The notes beneath the pieces are model-generated. The model saw only the letters and a list, made by a program, of their open reading frames with translations. It made no database searches and was not told the origin of the DNA. Of a stretch of 64,000 bases of DNA, positions 43,191-52,576 are shown in pieces. Made by a program: the position numbers and the translations under genes. The stretch spans positions 2,387,187 through 2,451,186 of the forward strand of contig NC_092468.1 in NCBI RefSeq assembly GCF_047495875.1, read 5' to 3'. Numbering within the stretch: position 1 is the first letter of the stretch; every line of letters begins with the position of its first letter. Source of the stretch: Pithys albifrons albifrons. Lineage: Eukaryota; Chordata; Aves; Passeriformes; Thamnophilidae.

Positions 43191-44399
43191 CCCAGGAGAA
43201 CACACCAGCACCAACCACACCAGGGGGAGGGACATGATTAACATGCAGTGGGAATCCTTTGGAACTTGAGGTGCTTGAGGAGCAGTTCCCCAAGGAGGGG
43301 ATGGATTTGGGAGCACGTGGCTGCGGAACATCCTCCCAAGTGCTGTGATTCACATCCTCCCTCTCCACGCCGCAGTGCTCAGCTATCCCTTCTCCTGGGA
43401 CAGGCTTAGCACCAAAATAATCCCACCTCGTGGCCCTTGTGCTCTTGGAAATGCTTTGGAAAGAGTCCAACTGATAGATTCTAGTGGTGCCTCCACTGTG
43501 GCTTGAAGGGGAAAGGAAAGGAATTTTCTGTCTGCCAGTGGATAATTTGTTGTGCAGCATTTTCAGCGTGCTGGGGTTTGTCTGAGGTGCTGGATCTCTG
43601 CACCCAAACCCACAAAGAAATTCTGTAATTTAAGAGTTTCCCTTGCAAGTTGTTGCTAATGAAACTCCCACCTTTCATAATGTTGTGGAAAGACAGAATA
43701 ACTTCTTTAAAAAAAAAGTGAAAGAATAACTTCTCCACAACTTCTAACGTTAAAATGTGCAAAAACACCTTCAGAATTCAACGATTTCCCCTTTTTTTGC
43801 CCCTCCCAGGCCTTGCAGATACACATCACAAAGCAACAACCGGCACTAATTCATTTTCCCCTTCGCAATCACCTTTAGAGGCACGAGCAGCACCTCCCAG
43901 GTGTAAACATGAGGAATAAAAGGCCAGATAACAAAGAAGATTTCATGGCAAGGCACAGATAGGGCCACCCAAGGTGTGAGGGCTGCAATTAAATGGTGGG
44001 CAGCAATTTCCAGCTGACATTTTGTCAAGGGAGAGCTGAAAAATGCAGCGTGAGAGTCAATTTAGGGGCAGGAACAGGAGAATGTGGAGGTCAGTGGAGG
44101 AGACACCCATCACCGGGAAGTTTATTAGGAGGAAACCATCAATTTAGGGGCTAAAACGCCACCACCAACCTTCGGTCTCCTCAGGGAGGTCTTCATTAAG
44201 GGAGGGTTTAGTTGGGAATTTCACCTCTTCTCCCGGGTTTTGTGCTGTCTGGGCCATGAGTTGGGCTCTCTGCAGGTGCTGGTGGCACTTGGGTTGCAAA
44301 GGAAAGCCAAGACCCTCCTCACCTGCTTTTTGAACCGGACTTTGCATCTTTTTGCTCATTCCCTCCCCAGCATAAAATTAAATAAGAGGCTCCTGTCTT
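43191..44399. other. Unique non-coding DNA
   Basis: No repeat family recognised. The frames of up to 178 codons overlap each other and the CR1 and carry no domain. Confidence 0.3.
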
Positions 44400-44958
44400 A
44401 ATTTAAAACAAAAACGAAACCAGACAAAACACCTAAACAAAGCAAAGAAACAAAACAAAGAAAACAAACAAAAAAAAACAAAAAAAAACCAACCAAAAAC
44501 ACACCAACAAAAAAAAACCCAAAACAAAACAAGAAAAAAAAACCCAAAACAAAACAAGAAAAAAATAAAACAAGAAAAAAAACAAAAAACCCAAAACAAG
44601 AAAAAAAACCAAAAAAAACCAAACCAAAACAAGAAAAAAAAAACAAAACAAGGAAAAAAAAAACAAAAAACCCCAAAACAAAACAGTAAAAAAAAAAACA
44701 AAACAAAACAAGAAAAAAAACAAAATAAGAAAAAAACAAAAAAACCCAAAACAAAACAGTAAAAAAAACCCAAAACAAAACAAGAAAAAAAACCAAAAAA
44801 ACCCAAAACAAAACAAGAAAAAAAAACACCCCAAAACAAAACAAAAAAAAACAACAAAAAAACCCCAAACCAAACCAATCCAAAACAAAATAAAAAAAAC
44901 CAACAAAAAAACCACACACACACACAAAAAACCCCAAAACAAAACAAAAAACCCCAAA
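44400..44958. repeat. A/C-rich low-complexity array
   Basis: About 550 bp made only of A and C with rare G and T. A loosely repeated unit is built from CCCAAAACAAAACAAG plus a run of A. The minus strand gives Phe/Cys/Leu/Val frames of up to 191 codons that are artefacts. Confidence 0.95.
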
Positions 44959-45953
44959 CCCAACTCTTGGCACTCCCGGTTCCCAGGTCTAAACCTTGCC
45001 TAGATGGAAGGAGAAAGGTTCAATCCCCAGGAGTTCCTCTTCCTTCCTCACACTGAGACGCCCAAGAAAACACCATTTCCATTTCCCTCCCCCAGAGACA
45101 CCTCCTGTCTAATATTATTAAACTTTCCCCACCCACCTCTTCCCTTTCCACCCCCACGTTGCCCTCGGGACCTGCTAATAATAATATTGCAAACCTTGTA
45201 ATAAATATTGTGCTCGCCGCCGAACAGGCGGCCTTAAAAAGGCTGAGGAGAAATAAATAATAAATAAAATAGATTTTTCCCATTTATCTGTGAGCTCGGC
45301 AGAGAGAAAAGTATTAGCTATTAAAGATCCCCCATAGCCACAGGCAAATTCTGCATCATCTCCTTGCAGAGACCTTTTTTTTTTTTTTTTTTCCAAGCAG
45401 AGATTACTCCGGCGGTTCAAGGTGCTATCGAGCTCCAACCAGGGACAATTACAAGGCTCCAGTTGGAGCGTCTGAGACGATGCTTCCATCTGATAAGGTT
45501 GAAGGGGAATAATGGAAGGAGGAAAGTGATAATGGGCTGCTGAATGGGTGGGTTGAGGTATCATTGCCATAGAGCCTGGAGACAGAAGCTGCTGCTGATG
45601 AAGAGGGAGTGGGGTTTTTTTTTCCCTTTCACCCCCCATTTTGTTTCTATTTTCCCTGCGTAAGAGGAAAATATCTCTGAACACGCACTTCAGAATGATA
45701 TTCCCCCTCCTGGCTCCAAGCAACACTCGTAACACCACTCACCAACACGTTTGATGCCATAAGAGCAATCACAGCACAGGCCTGTGTGTCCTGGCTCCCT
45801 CATCACTCACTTCAAACACTCCAGAGACCATTTCTGATGTTTTCTGCCCATCACCACTTTATTGAGGACCAGGTTGAACCCCGAGGATACTCTCTAAGCA
45901 CCCAAGGAATGGCCACCTCAACAGCCACAAAGGGTGAGCTAAGCCAGGGGTGT
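44959..45953. other. Unique DNA, partly conserved-looking
   Basis: 45100-45580 is AT-rich and repeat-poor: CTAATATTATTAAACTTTCC, CTTGTAATAAATATTGTGCT, GGGACAATTACAAGGCTCC. A T-run lies at 45376-45393. The sequence GGTGT at 45949-45953 is the left target-site duplication of the LTR that follows. Confidence 0.33.
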
Positions 45954-46662
45954 TGTCCTAGTTCAGCAGGTGGGACCAGTTTATCCCTGTGTGGGTGTGA
46001 CCAAAGCTGGGCATTCTAAACCCTCTGGGCCATTGCCCAGCAACTGTTCCCAATGGCCCATTGGCAGCAGCTGCCCAGGGCACAGCTGAGCCCTCAGGCT
46101 GGGAGCTGGCTGGGAAAGAAGCCTGGCAGAGGAGCTGGGAGAACTGCCCTGCAGGGACTCCTTGGCACCTCCACACCCACCTGAGGGCTCAGCTCTGCTC
46201 AGGGGACAGCAACCATTCCAAAATCCCCCCTGACTGCCAGAGTCAGATCCCCCAGTGTGGAACTCCCTGCCCTGGGGGCTCCCACCTGGACCTGAGGAGA
46301 GACAATCTTGGGGGTTTGAAGACCTCTGGGACCACTCCTTGGATGCAGAGGAGGAGCAGACCCTGGGCAGGAGGAGCCCCCCACTCTCCACCAGACTGTG
46401 CCATCATCTGCACCAACAGGTTTGTCCCTTCCTTTGCCTTTGGACTCGGGGGAACCACGTGGGGCTCAGCACAGGGGCCACCAAACCCCCCTGTGTTTGT
46501 GCCCCAGGGGGTGGGTTACACTGCTGGGGTTGGGGGTTAAACCCAATTTCTCTTTGTGCCATTGCATTTATTGTAATACTGTTATTAAATTATAACCCTG
46601 ACTTATAATCTCTTTAGTGTTTGGGTTCATTTCTCCTGCTGGTTCACCTTTAGACCAGCACA
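45954..46662 (+). mobile_element. Solo LTR of an endogenous retrovirus (family 2)
   Basis: A 709-bp element starting TGTCCTAGTTCAGCAGG and ending CTTTAGACCAGCACA, with a perfect 5-bp duplication GGTGT at 45949-45953 and 46663-46667. An ATTAAA polyadenylation-type signal near the right end supports + orientation. The second copy at 53.6-54.3 kb shares its full length. The TGTCCT start and 5-bp duplication resemble avian ERVL-type LTRs; the family name is not certain. Its 159-codon frame is not a gene. Confidence 0.88.
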
Positions 46663-46667
46663 GGTGT

Positions 46668-47841
46668 CCACCCGAGTGTAGAGGAGAGAGAGGAGCAATC
46701 CCTGCCTTCACCTCCTGGACTCTCACAGGTGGCACTGGTTCTCCATGTTTCCTTGTATCCTAAAGTCAGGAGAAGCTTCCCTGGTGGCCTGGGTAAGGGA
46801 ATGTGTCTGGCTTGCTCTTCTCCATCATTCACATGGAGAGGGACAAGTGAACCCCACCCTGAGGAAGGGATGAACCCCATCTCTGGGCTGTCAGACAGAC
46901 CCCAAACCATGGGCTGGACCCTGCCTGAACCTCCCCTTCCACTCCCTGGCCTGTCCTCACTGACTTGTACACCATGAAGACTCATAAAACTAGAACTGCT
47001 GGCAGAGCACAGAGAGCATTGATGGAGCTTTTATTGTAGTCTTTTTTTCCTGAGATTTCTTTTCCTGGGCCAGATTCCAGTTGATAATGAATTTGGTACA
47101 TTGAAATATCCAATAAAGAAACAAAGTCTATTGTTTTTCTCCTTTGATTATGAGACTCTTCTCTTTGGCAGATCCTTTTATGTCTGTCTTTCTCTTTTGT
47201 AAGTATAAAATTAGATCAGGATTTGACTTTTCTTCTATCGAGGCAAGACAGTTGTCTCTGTTTTCCTCTGTTACAGAAGGCCAGAAAATACCATCAAAAA
47301 TCCTTCTTTGGGTAAGATTTTGGAAGGAAAACCAACTAAAATCTTTCCTGTCTTAAAGATCTAAAACTCCCCCTGACCTACACAAACCTGAAAGTCCTTA
47401 TAGGACTTATAGTCCTTATAGAGAGGCTCAGGATGCATTTTTGGTTGGACCAGGGAAAGATGTTGGCAGCTTCCAAAGGAACCTTTTGGGGGGTGAGGAG
47501 GGAATCCCAGAAACACCCCAACATTTGCAGCTGTGTCTTGACCCAAAGTTGCAGAGAGGAGGTGCCAGATCCATCAACCCCCCAAACCATGTAATTTGTT
47601 TTAAAGCAACCCCAGCACCACTTTTGGGATGAGATTTCTCTCACTTGCCTTTGGACACTGAGAGGAACAATAGCAGAGGGTCCAAACTCCTTTTCTAGCC
47701 CTTCTTGGGGTTCACTTCATCCAACCATCTTGAGGTGGTATGGAATGTGGTCCAGAAATGTCCATTTTTCTCTGTAGACTCCAACATGAGCCTAAACAGA
47801 GTTCAGGTGGAAACAAGTGAGATCTGTTCACTCCTAAAGGT
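46668..47841. other. Unique non-coding DNA
   Basis: Nothing recognised. Two short direct repeats, AGTCCTTATAG-like, lie at 47392-47421. Confidence 0.3.
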
Positions 47842-48075
47842 GATGAAATTTAGATTGGATATTGGGAAGGAATTCCTCCCTGTGAGGGTGGGCAGGCCCT
47901 GGCACAGGTGCCCAGAGAAGCTGTGGCTGCCCCATCCCTGGAAGTGCCCAAGGCCAGGTTGGACAGGGCTTGGAGCACCCTGGGCTGGTGGAAGGTGTCC
48001 CTGCCCATGGCAGGGGGTGGAACAAAAAGGTCTTTAATGTCCTTTCCAACCCAAACCATCCTAGATTCCATGGCT
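47842..48075 (+). mobile_element. CR1 LINE 3' fragment
   Basis: Sense CR1: TTTAGATTGGATATTGGGAA, GAGGGTGGGCAGGCCCTGGC, AAGGCCAGGTTGGACAGGGC, TGTCCCTGCCCATGGCAGGG, TTTCCAACCCAAACCATCCT. Confidence 0.92.
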
Positions 48076-48545
48076 GTGGGCATCAGACAGGATAATTCCA
48101 GAGGCTGATGGACCAGAGCTCCTGCATGAAGAGCCATCACCACCTCTGGTACCTGCTTGGTTCCCTTTCCCAGGTTTTAGTGGGATATGGAGCTCACTGG
48201 GAGGTGGGTCTTGCAGGTGAGTCTGGAAACAGGATAGAGCTGGGGGGACCTCAAAGAAGACCCTTAAAGTGGTCACAGTCAACTCTCCAGGTGAAATGCA
48301 CCCAGAGAAGACCAGGCTCTCATGGCATGTGTTGACAGAGGGCAAAGTGCTGAAGGAAGTACAATTCACTTCTTAAGGACAACAAAAAGAAGGAAAAGTA
48401 GGAAAAATGGGCATGATCTGCAGTGGTTGAAGATATTTGGTGTTTCCTTCCTTGCTAATTCAGATTACTCTTCCTCCAGCCCATGTTCTTGAGCTGAGAA
48501 TGCAGAACATCAGGGCTGCAAAAGCCAGGAATTTGTGTATGAGCT
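48076..48545. other. Unique non-coding DNA
   Basis: Nothing recognised. Confidence 0.3.
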
Positions 48546-49656
48546 TCACACCCCCTCCTGCTCTTCTCCACCCTCACACCCCCTCCTGCTCTTCTCCACC
48601 CTCACACACCCCCTCCTGCTCTTCTCCACCCTCACACACCCCCTCCTGCTCTTCTCCACCCTCACACACCCCCTCCTGCTCTTCTCCACCCTCACACACC
48701 CCCTCCTGCTCTTCTCCACCCTCACACCCCCTCCTGCTCTTCTCCACCCTCACACCCCCTCCTGCTCTTCTCCACCCTCACACCCCCTCCTGCTCTTCTC
48801 CACCCTCACACACCCTCCTGCTCTTCTCCACCCTCACACACCCTCCTGCTCTTCTCCATCCGCACACTCTCCTGCTCTTCTCCATCTTCACACCTCCTCC
48901 TGCTCTTCTCCATCTTCACACACTTCTGCTCTTCTCCATCCTCACACACCCTCCTGCTCTTCTCCATCTTCACACACTTCTGCTCTTCTCCATCCTCACA
49001 CACCCTCCTGCTCTTCTCCATCTTCACACACTTCTGCTCTTCTCCATCCTCACACCCCCTCCTGCTCTTCTCCATCTTCACACCCCCTCCTGTTCTTCTC
49101 CATCTTCACACCCTCCTGCTCTTCTCCACCCTCACACCCCCTCCTGCTCTTCTCCATCCTCACACCCCCTCCTGCTCTTCTCCACCCTCACACACCCTCC
49201 TGCTCTTCTCCACCCTCACACACCCTCCTGCTCTTCTCCACCCTCACACCCTCCTGCTCTTCTCCACCCTCACACACCCTCCTGCTCTTCTCCATCCTCA
49301 CACACCCTCCTGCTCTTCATCCTCACACACCCTCCTGCTCTTCTCCATCCTCACACACCCTCCTGCTCTTCTCCACCCTCACACACCCTCCTGCTCTTCT
49401 CCACCCTCACACACCCTCCTGCTCTTCTCCATCCTCACACCCCCTCCTGCTCTTCTCCACCCTCACACCCCCTCCTGCTCTTCTCCACCCTCACACACCC
49501 TCCTGCTCTTCTCCACCCTCACACACCCTCCTGCTCTTCTCCACCCTCACACACCCTCCTGCTCTTCTCCACCCTCACACACCCTCCTGCTCTTCTCCAT
49601 CTTCACACACCCTCCTGCTCTTCTCCACCCTCACACACCCTCCTGCTCTTCTCCAG
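48546..49656. repeat. 28-bp minisatellite, about 1.1 kb
   Basis: The unit is about CCTCCTGCTCTTCTCCACCC plus TCACACAC, 26-30 bp depending on the ACAC length, repeated roughly 39 times. In the middle (about 48915-49060) CATCTTCACACACTTCTGC alternates with CATCCTCACACACCC in a 54-bp dimer. The + strand is nearly free of G. Frames of 433 and 390 codons across it are artefacts. Confidence 0.97.
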
Positions 49657-50502
49657 CAAGTCCCTTTCCAGGGAAACAGTCAGGAGAAAAGAGCAGGTAA
49701 TAGATGAGGAAATGCCTTTCTGCTCTCTGCTGTTGTAATGGACTAAAATAAAGGATCTGCTGTGTGATGCCAGGAGAAGGGAGATGATATCTATCCAGGT
49801 TATCCTCTGGATACTAAATCCAAATGCATTTCAACAAAGATCAGTTGCTTTAAGAAAAAATAAATAAGGAGAGAGGGGAAAAAGAAGTTGATTTTCTTAG
49901 CAGCTCTTGGAAGTGAATCTGTTTGGTGTCAGGCTGAAAGAAGCCAGCGTGTAAGTAAGTGAGAAAGTGTTTACTCAGTGAATTAGTTCAGCTTTCATTG
50001 TGCACAGAGGATTATGGCCTCAGCAGTGGATGAGCTCCATTTCAGGCTGGAGTAGCTCACTTTGCTACCTCCAGGGCAGGACTAATTATCATAGGACTTA
50101 GGCCATTAAAGGGCTTTAACTACCACTGCTCTCTCCCAGGTCTGGATTAACTGTTTGCCCGGAGCAAACCGCCCTGATAACCATTCAGCCTAATGGTCTG
50201 CTTTGATTTCTCTGCCCCCTCTGCCCATCCCTTTCGCCTCTAAACTTTATATTATTGTCGGATCTGGAACAATAGCTGAGAATGTTAATGCCGTTGCTGC
50301 AAAATGGCAAAGGGGCTTTGTTGCAGATTTTTTTCCCCTCTTTTGCTTCACCATTGCTAAGGCAATTTTCGGAAATACTGTCTTGCACGGCAGAGAGCCC
50401 TCACCTGACTCAGGTGGATTAAGAGGGGCTGCTCAAAAGGTAGGACCCCCAAGGGAAAATACCAAAATGCCCACAGAGCCCAGCTCTGTCTTCCTCTGTT
50501 GT
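49657..50502. other. Conserved-looking non-coding block
   Basis: 49930-50400 is repeat-free with motifs such as GACTAATTATCATAGGACTT, CCATTAAAGGGCTTTAACTA, CCCTGATAACCATTCAGCC and GAATGTTAATGCCGTTGC. This is one of the better candidates for a conserved regulatory element here. Conservation was not tested. Confidence 0.35.
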
Positions 50503-50514
50503 CTACATGCCAGT

Positions 50515-50828
50515 GTGTGTGTGTGTGTGGCTCAGCTTCGCGAACGAAGATTTGGGCAGGGCTGTCCCCACGTGGGTGTGCCCTTCCAGCCTGCGCAGTG
50601 GATTTCAGGTGAGGCTCAGCGTGCGCAGAACTGGCCCCACCGTTTCAGTCCTGAGGTTCATCTGTCACGGCCGAGAGAGCTTGGACGGTGCCAGTGAAGT
50701 CCTCAGGACTAGAACCTACAGCCCCCGGCATTTCCCAGGAGGTCTCCCATCCAAGCACTAATCCGGTGCTGACCCTGCTGAGCTTCCGAGATCTGACGGG
50801 ATCGGATGGCAGGGAGGCATTTAACTGC
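50515..50828 (-). mobile_element. 5S-rRNA-derived SINE, copy A
   Basis: Minus strand. The 5S-derived head is at 50711-50828 (ATCTCGGAAGCTCAGCAGGG, GGATGGGAGACCTCCTGGGA), followed by the family body (GTCCTGAGGACTTCACTGG, GAAACGGTGGGGCCAGTTCT, CAAATCTTCGTTCGCGAAGC) and a (CA)n tail at 50515-50527. It is bounded by a perfect 12-bp duplication CTACATGCCAGT at 50503-50514 and 50829-50840. About 314 bp, complete. Confidence 0.95.
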
Positions 50829-50857
50829 CTACATGCCAGTAATTGTGGCAGATTTTA

Positions 50858-50976
50858 CTACGGCCATACCACCCTGAGAACGCCCGATCTTGTGTGATCT
50901 AGGAAGATAAGCAGGGTCGGGCCCGGTTAGTACTTGGATGGGAGACCTCCTGGGAAATGCCGGGTGCTGGAGGTTC
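50858..50976 (+). pseudogene. 5S rRNA-like head of unit B
   Basis: Closely follows the vertebrate 5S gene over about 118 bases: ACGGCCATACCACCCTGA, CGCCCGATCTTGTGTGATCT, AAGCAGGGTCGGGCCCGGTT, AGTACTTGGATGGGAGACC, GCCGGGTGCTGGAGG. Differences such as GAGAACGC for GAACGCGC and AAATGCC for AATACC mark it as a SINE head, not a working rRNA gene. Internal control regions (box A and box C) are recognisable. It is nearer to 5S than the heads of A, C and D. Confidence 0.88.
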
Positions 50977-51155
50977 TAGTCCTGAGGACTTCACTGGCAC
51001 CGTCCAAGCTCGCTCGGCCGTGGCAGATGAACCTCAGGACTGAAACGGTGGGGCCAGTTCTGCGCACGCTGAGCCTCACCTGAAATCCACTGCGCAGGCT
51101 GGAAGGGCACGTGGGGACAGCCCTGCCCAAATCTGATGGCAGTTAAATGCCTCCC

Positions 51156-51246
51156 GTGGGCGGTCCCGTGGCGTAATGGTGAGCACTCCGGACTCTGACC
51201 ACCAGGTCGTGAGTTCGAGTCTCAGTGGAGACAGTACCGGGCATAC
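51156..51246 (+). pseudogene. tRNA-Gln-like insert (degenerate)
   Basis: 51162-51232 reads GGTCCCGTGGCGTAATGGTG, AGCACTCCGGACTCTGACC and the T-arm GAGTTCGAGTCTC, like eukaryotic tRNA-Gln with anticodon CTG. A box TGGCGTAATGG and B box AGTTCGAGTCT are good. The acceptor stem has mismatches and the anticodon stem (CCGGA against CACCA) does not pair, so a working tRNA is unlikely. The insert is flanked by TAAATGCCTCCC at 51144-51155 and 51247-51258, as expected of a retro-inserted sequence. Confidence 0.75.
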
Positions 51247-51258
51247 TAAATGCCTCCC

Positions 51259-51520
51259 TGCCATCTGATCCCGTCAGATCTCGGATGCTCAGCAGGGTCA
51301 GTCCCGGTTAGTACCGGGTGCTGTAGACAGTCCTGAGGACTTCACTGGCACCGTCCAAGCTCGCTCGGCCGTGTCAGATGAACCTCAGGAGTGAAACGGT
51401 GGGGCCAGTTCTGTGCATGCTGAGCCTCACCTAAAATCCACTGCGCAGGCTGGAAGGGCACGTGGGGACAGCCCTGCCCAAATCTTCATTCACAAAGCCG
51501 AGCCACACACACACACACAG
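51259..51520 (+). mobile_element. 5S-SINE unit C (box C deleted)
   Basis: Head GATCCCGTCAGATCTCGGAT, then CAGGGTCAGTCCCGGTTAGT joined straight to ACCGGGTGCTGTAGAC. About 27 bases of the 5S head, including box C (GGATGGGAGACC), are missing. The body (GGACTTCACTGGCACCGTCC, GTGAAACGGTGGGGCC) and the tail AGCCACACACACACAC are complete. Confidence 0.88.
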
Positions 51521-51597
51521 TTGTGGCAGAAGGCACTCTGCATAGAAATAGCAAAAGACTATTGTGCCCCCAGGCACCAAATAGCCAAGATGAGAGC

Positions 51598-51675
51598 AGA
51601 GTTATTACCCCACTTCTCAGAAGAAGAGCTGGGCTGCAGGAGGTTTAAATGGTTTGCCCAAGGTGACAGACAGAG
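51598..51675 (+). mobile_element. Probable MIR (CORE-SINE) relic
   Basis: AGTTATTACCCCACTTCTCA, GAAGAAGAGCTGGGCTGCAG and GGTTTAAATGGTTTGCCCAAGG-like text (here GTTTGCCCAAGGTGACAGA) follow the order of the MIR core, whose best-known part is TTGCCCAAGGTCACA. Old and diverged, recognised by memory of the consensus only. Confidence 0.55.
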
Positions 51676-52576
51676 AACGTGGCAGCAACTGCTCCTTATC
51701 ATTAAAAATAGATTTGAAAAATTATCCAGTGAGCCTTCTTTAACTGCAGCTTTTCTGGTAGCCTATCAGCACGTGTGGGTGGTTCTCAGATGGGAGAGGG
51801 GTCCAGCTATAAAGTCAGATGCAAAACTCAGGAGGGCACCGAAGGAATTTGGGAAATTGGAAACAAAAGAGGTGGTTCCTCACACCACAGAGCTGGGAAA
51901 CACCTGGTTTGTGCTGAAGGTTTATGAGTTCAGAGCTGGGGAGGGGAAATTCCTTTGAAAAAGCTTGAAGAGAAGCACAGAGAGGGTGGAATTGTGGTCT
52001 GCTCCTCTGCTCACACTCCCAGCCATAACACTGTGGAGGTGCTGTCCCTCATGCTGCCCAACACTCCTCACTGTTGTCTCCTGCTCTGCCATGTCTGTGT
52101 CCCCTGGGACAATACCTGGGCCACCAGGGAGGCCAGTCCATGGGAATTCTTGGCACCATCTGATGGTGGAAATCTTGGCAGCTGAAATACCTCTTCAGCT
52201 GAAGAGACAGTTGAAATGCCTCTTCATCCCAAGAGGAGTATCCTTAAGAGAGTTTTGCCTCTCCACCTTCCAGTTTTATATGTTGAAGGAAATACCATTT
52301 AATGCCAACCACCATGTGGAGAACTCAACCATTTACAGACACTGATGGTCTTATGTGGGTAACTCAGGGCTTCTGGGAAGGCCATTTGTCCAGTCAAAGC
52401 ACATAAAATCCATGACAGGACAGATTAAAAGCTGAAACACATGTTTGTACTCCTCCATGTGCTTCTGCCCTTCACAAATACAGAACTAAAACAGGTGTTA
52501 GAGCAAAACAACATAGACAAATCAGTAGGATTTTTGTGACACTTCTCTTCCTGCTGTTACCAACTGGTCAGCTCAG
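51676..52576. other. Unique non-coding DNA
   Basis: Nothing recognised. The 181-codon frame at 51413-51958 begins in the SINE and runs through the MIR-like piece, so it is not a gene. Confidence 0.3.

Larger units (their letters stand above)
50853..51520 (+). mobile_element. Dimeric 5S-SINE interrupted by a tRNA-like insert
   Basis: Two 5S-SINE units in tandem share one pair of 10-bp duplications, TTGTGGCAGA (50843-50852 and 51521-51530). Unit B (50853-51134) has a near-intact 5S head and a body cut before the tail. Unit C (from about 51135, resuming at 51259) has its own head, body and the (CA)n tail at 51503-51519. A 91-bp insert carrying a tRNA-Gln-like sequence interrupts the head of unit C. 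The single outer duplication indicates that B and C arrived together as a dimer. Confidence 0.88.

Noticed and set aside
44378..44973. Phe/Cys-rich membrane-like frames on the minus strand
   Set aside because: They are translations of the A/C low-complexity array, present in three phases.
48437..49738. 433-codon and 390-codon His/Pro/Ser/Cys frames
   Set aside because: By-products of the 28/30-bp minisatellite, open in two phases at once.
50858..50976. A functional 5S rRNA gene
   Set aside because: Small indels against 5S, a fused SINE body, no T-run terminator right after it and flanking target duplications all indicate a SINE head.
51162..51232. A functional tRNA-Gln gene
   Set aside because: The acceptor stem has mismatches, the anticodon stem does not pair and no T-run terminator follows directly.
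51413..51958. 181-codon frame
   Set aside because: It starts in the SINE body, crosses the CA tail and the MIR-like piece, and has no domain.
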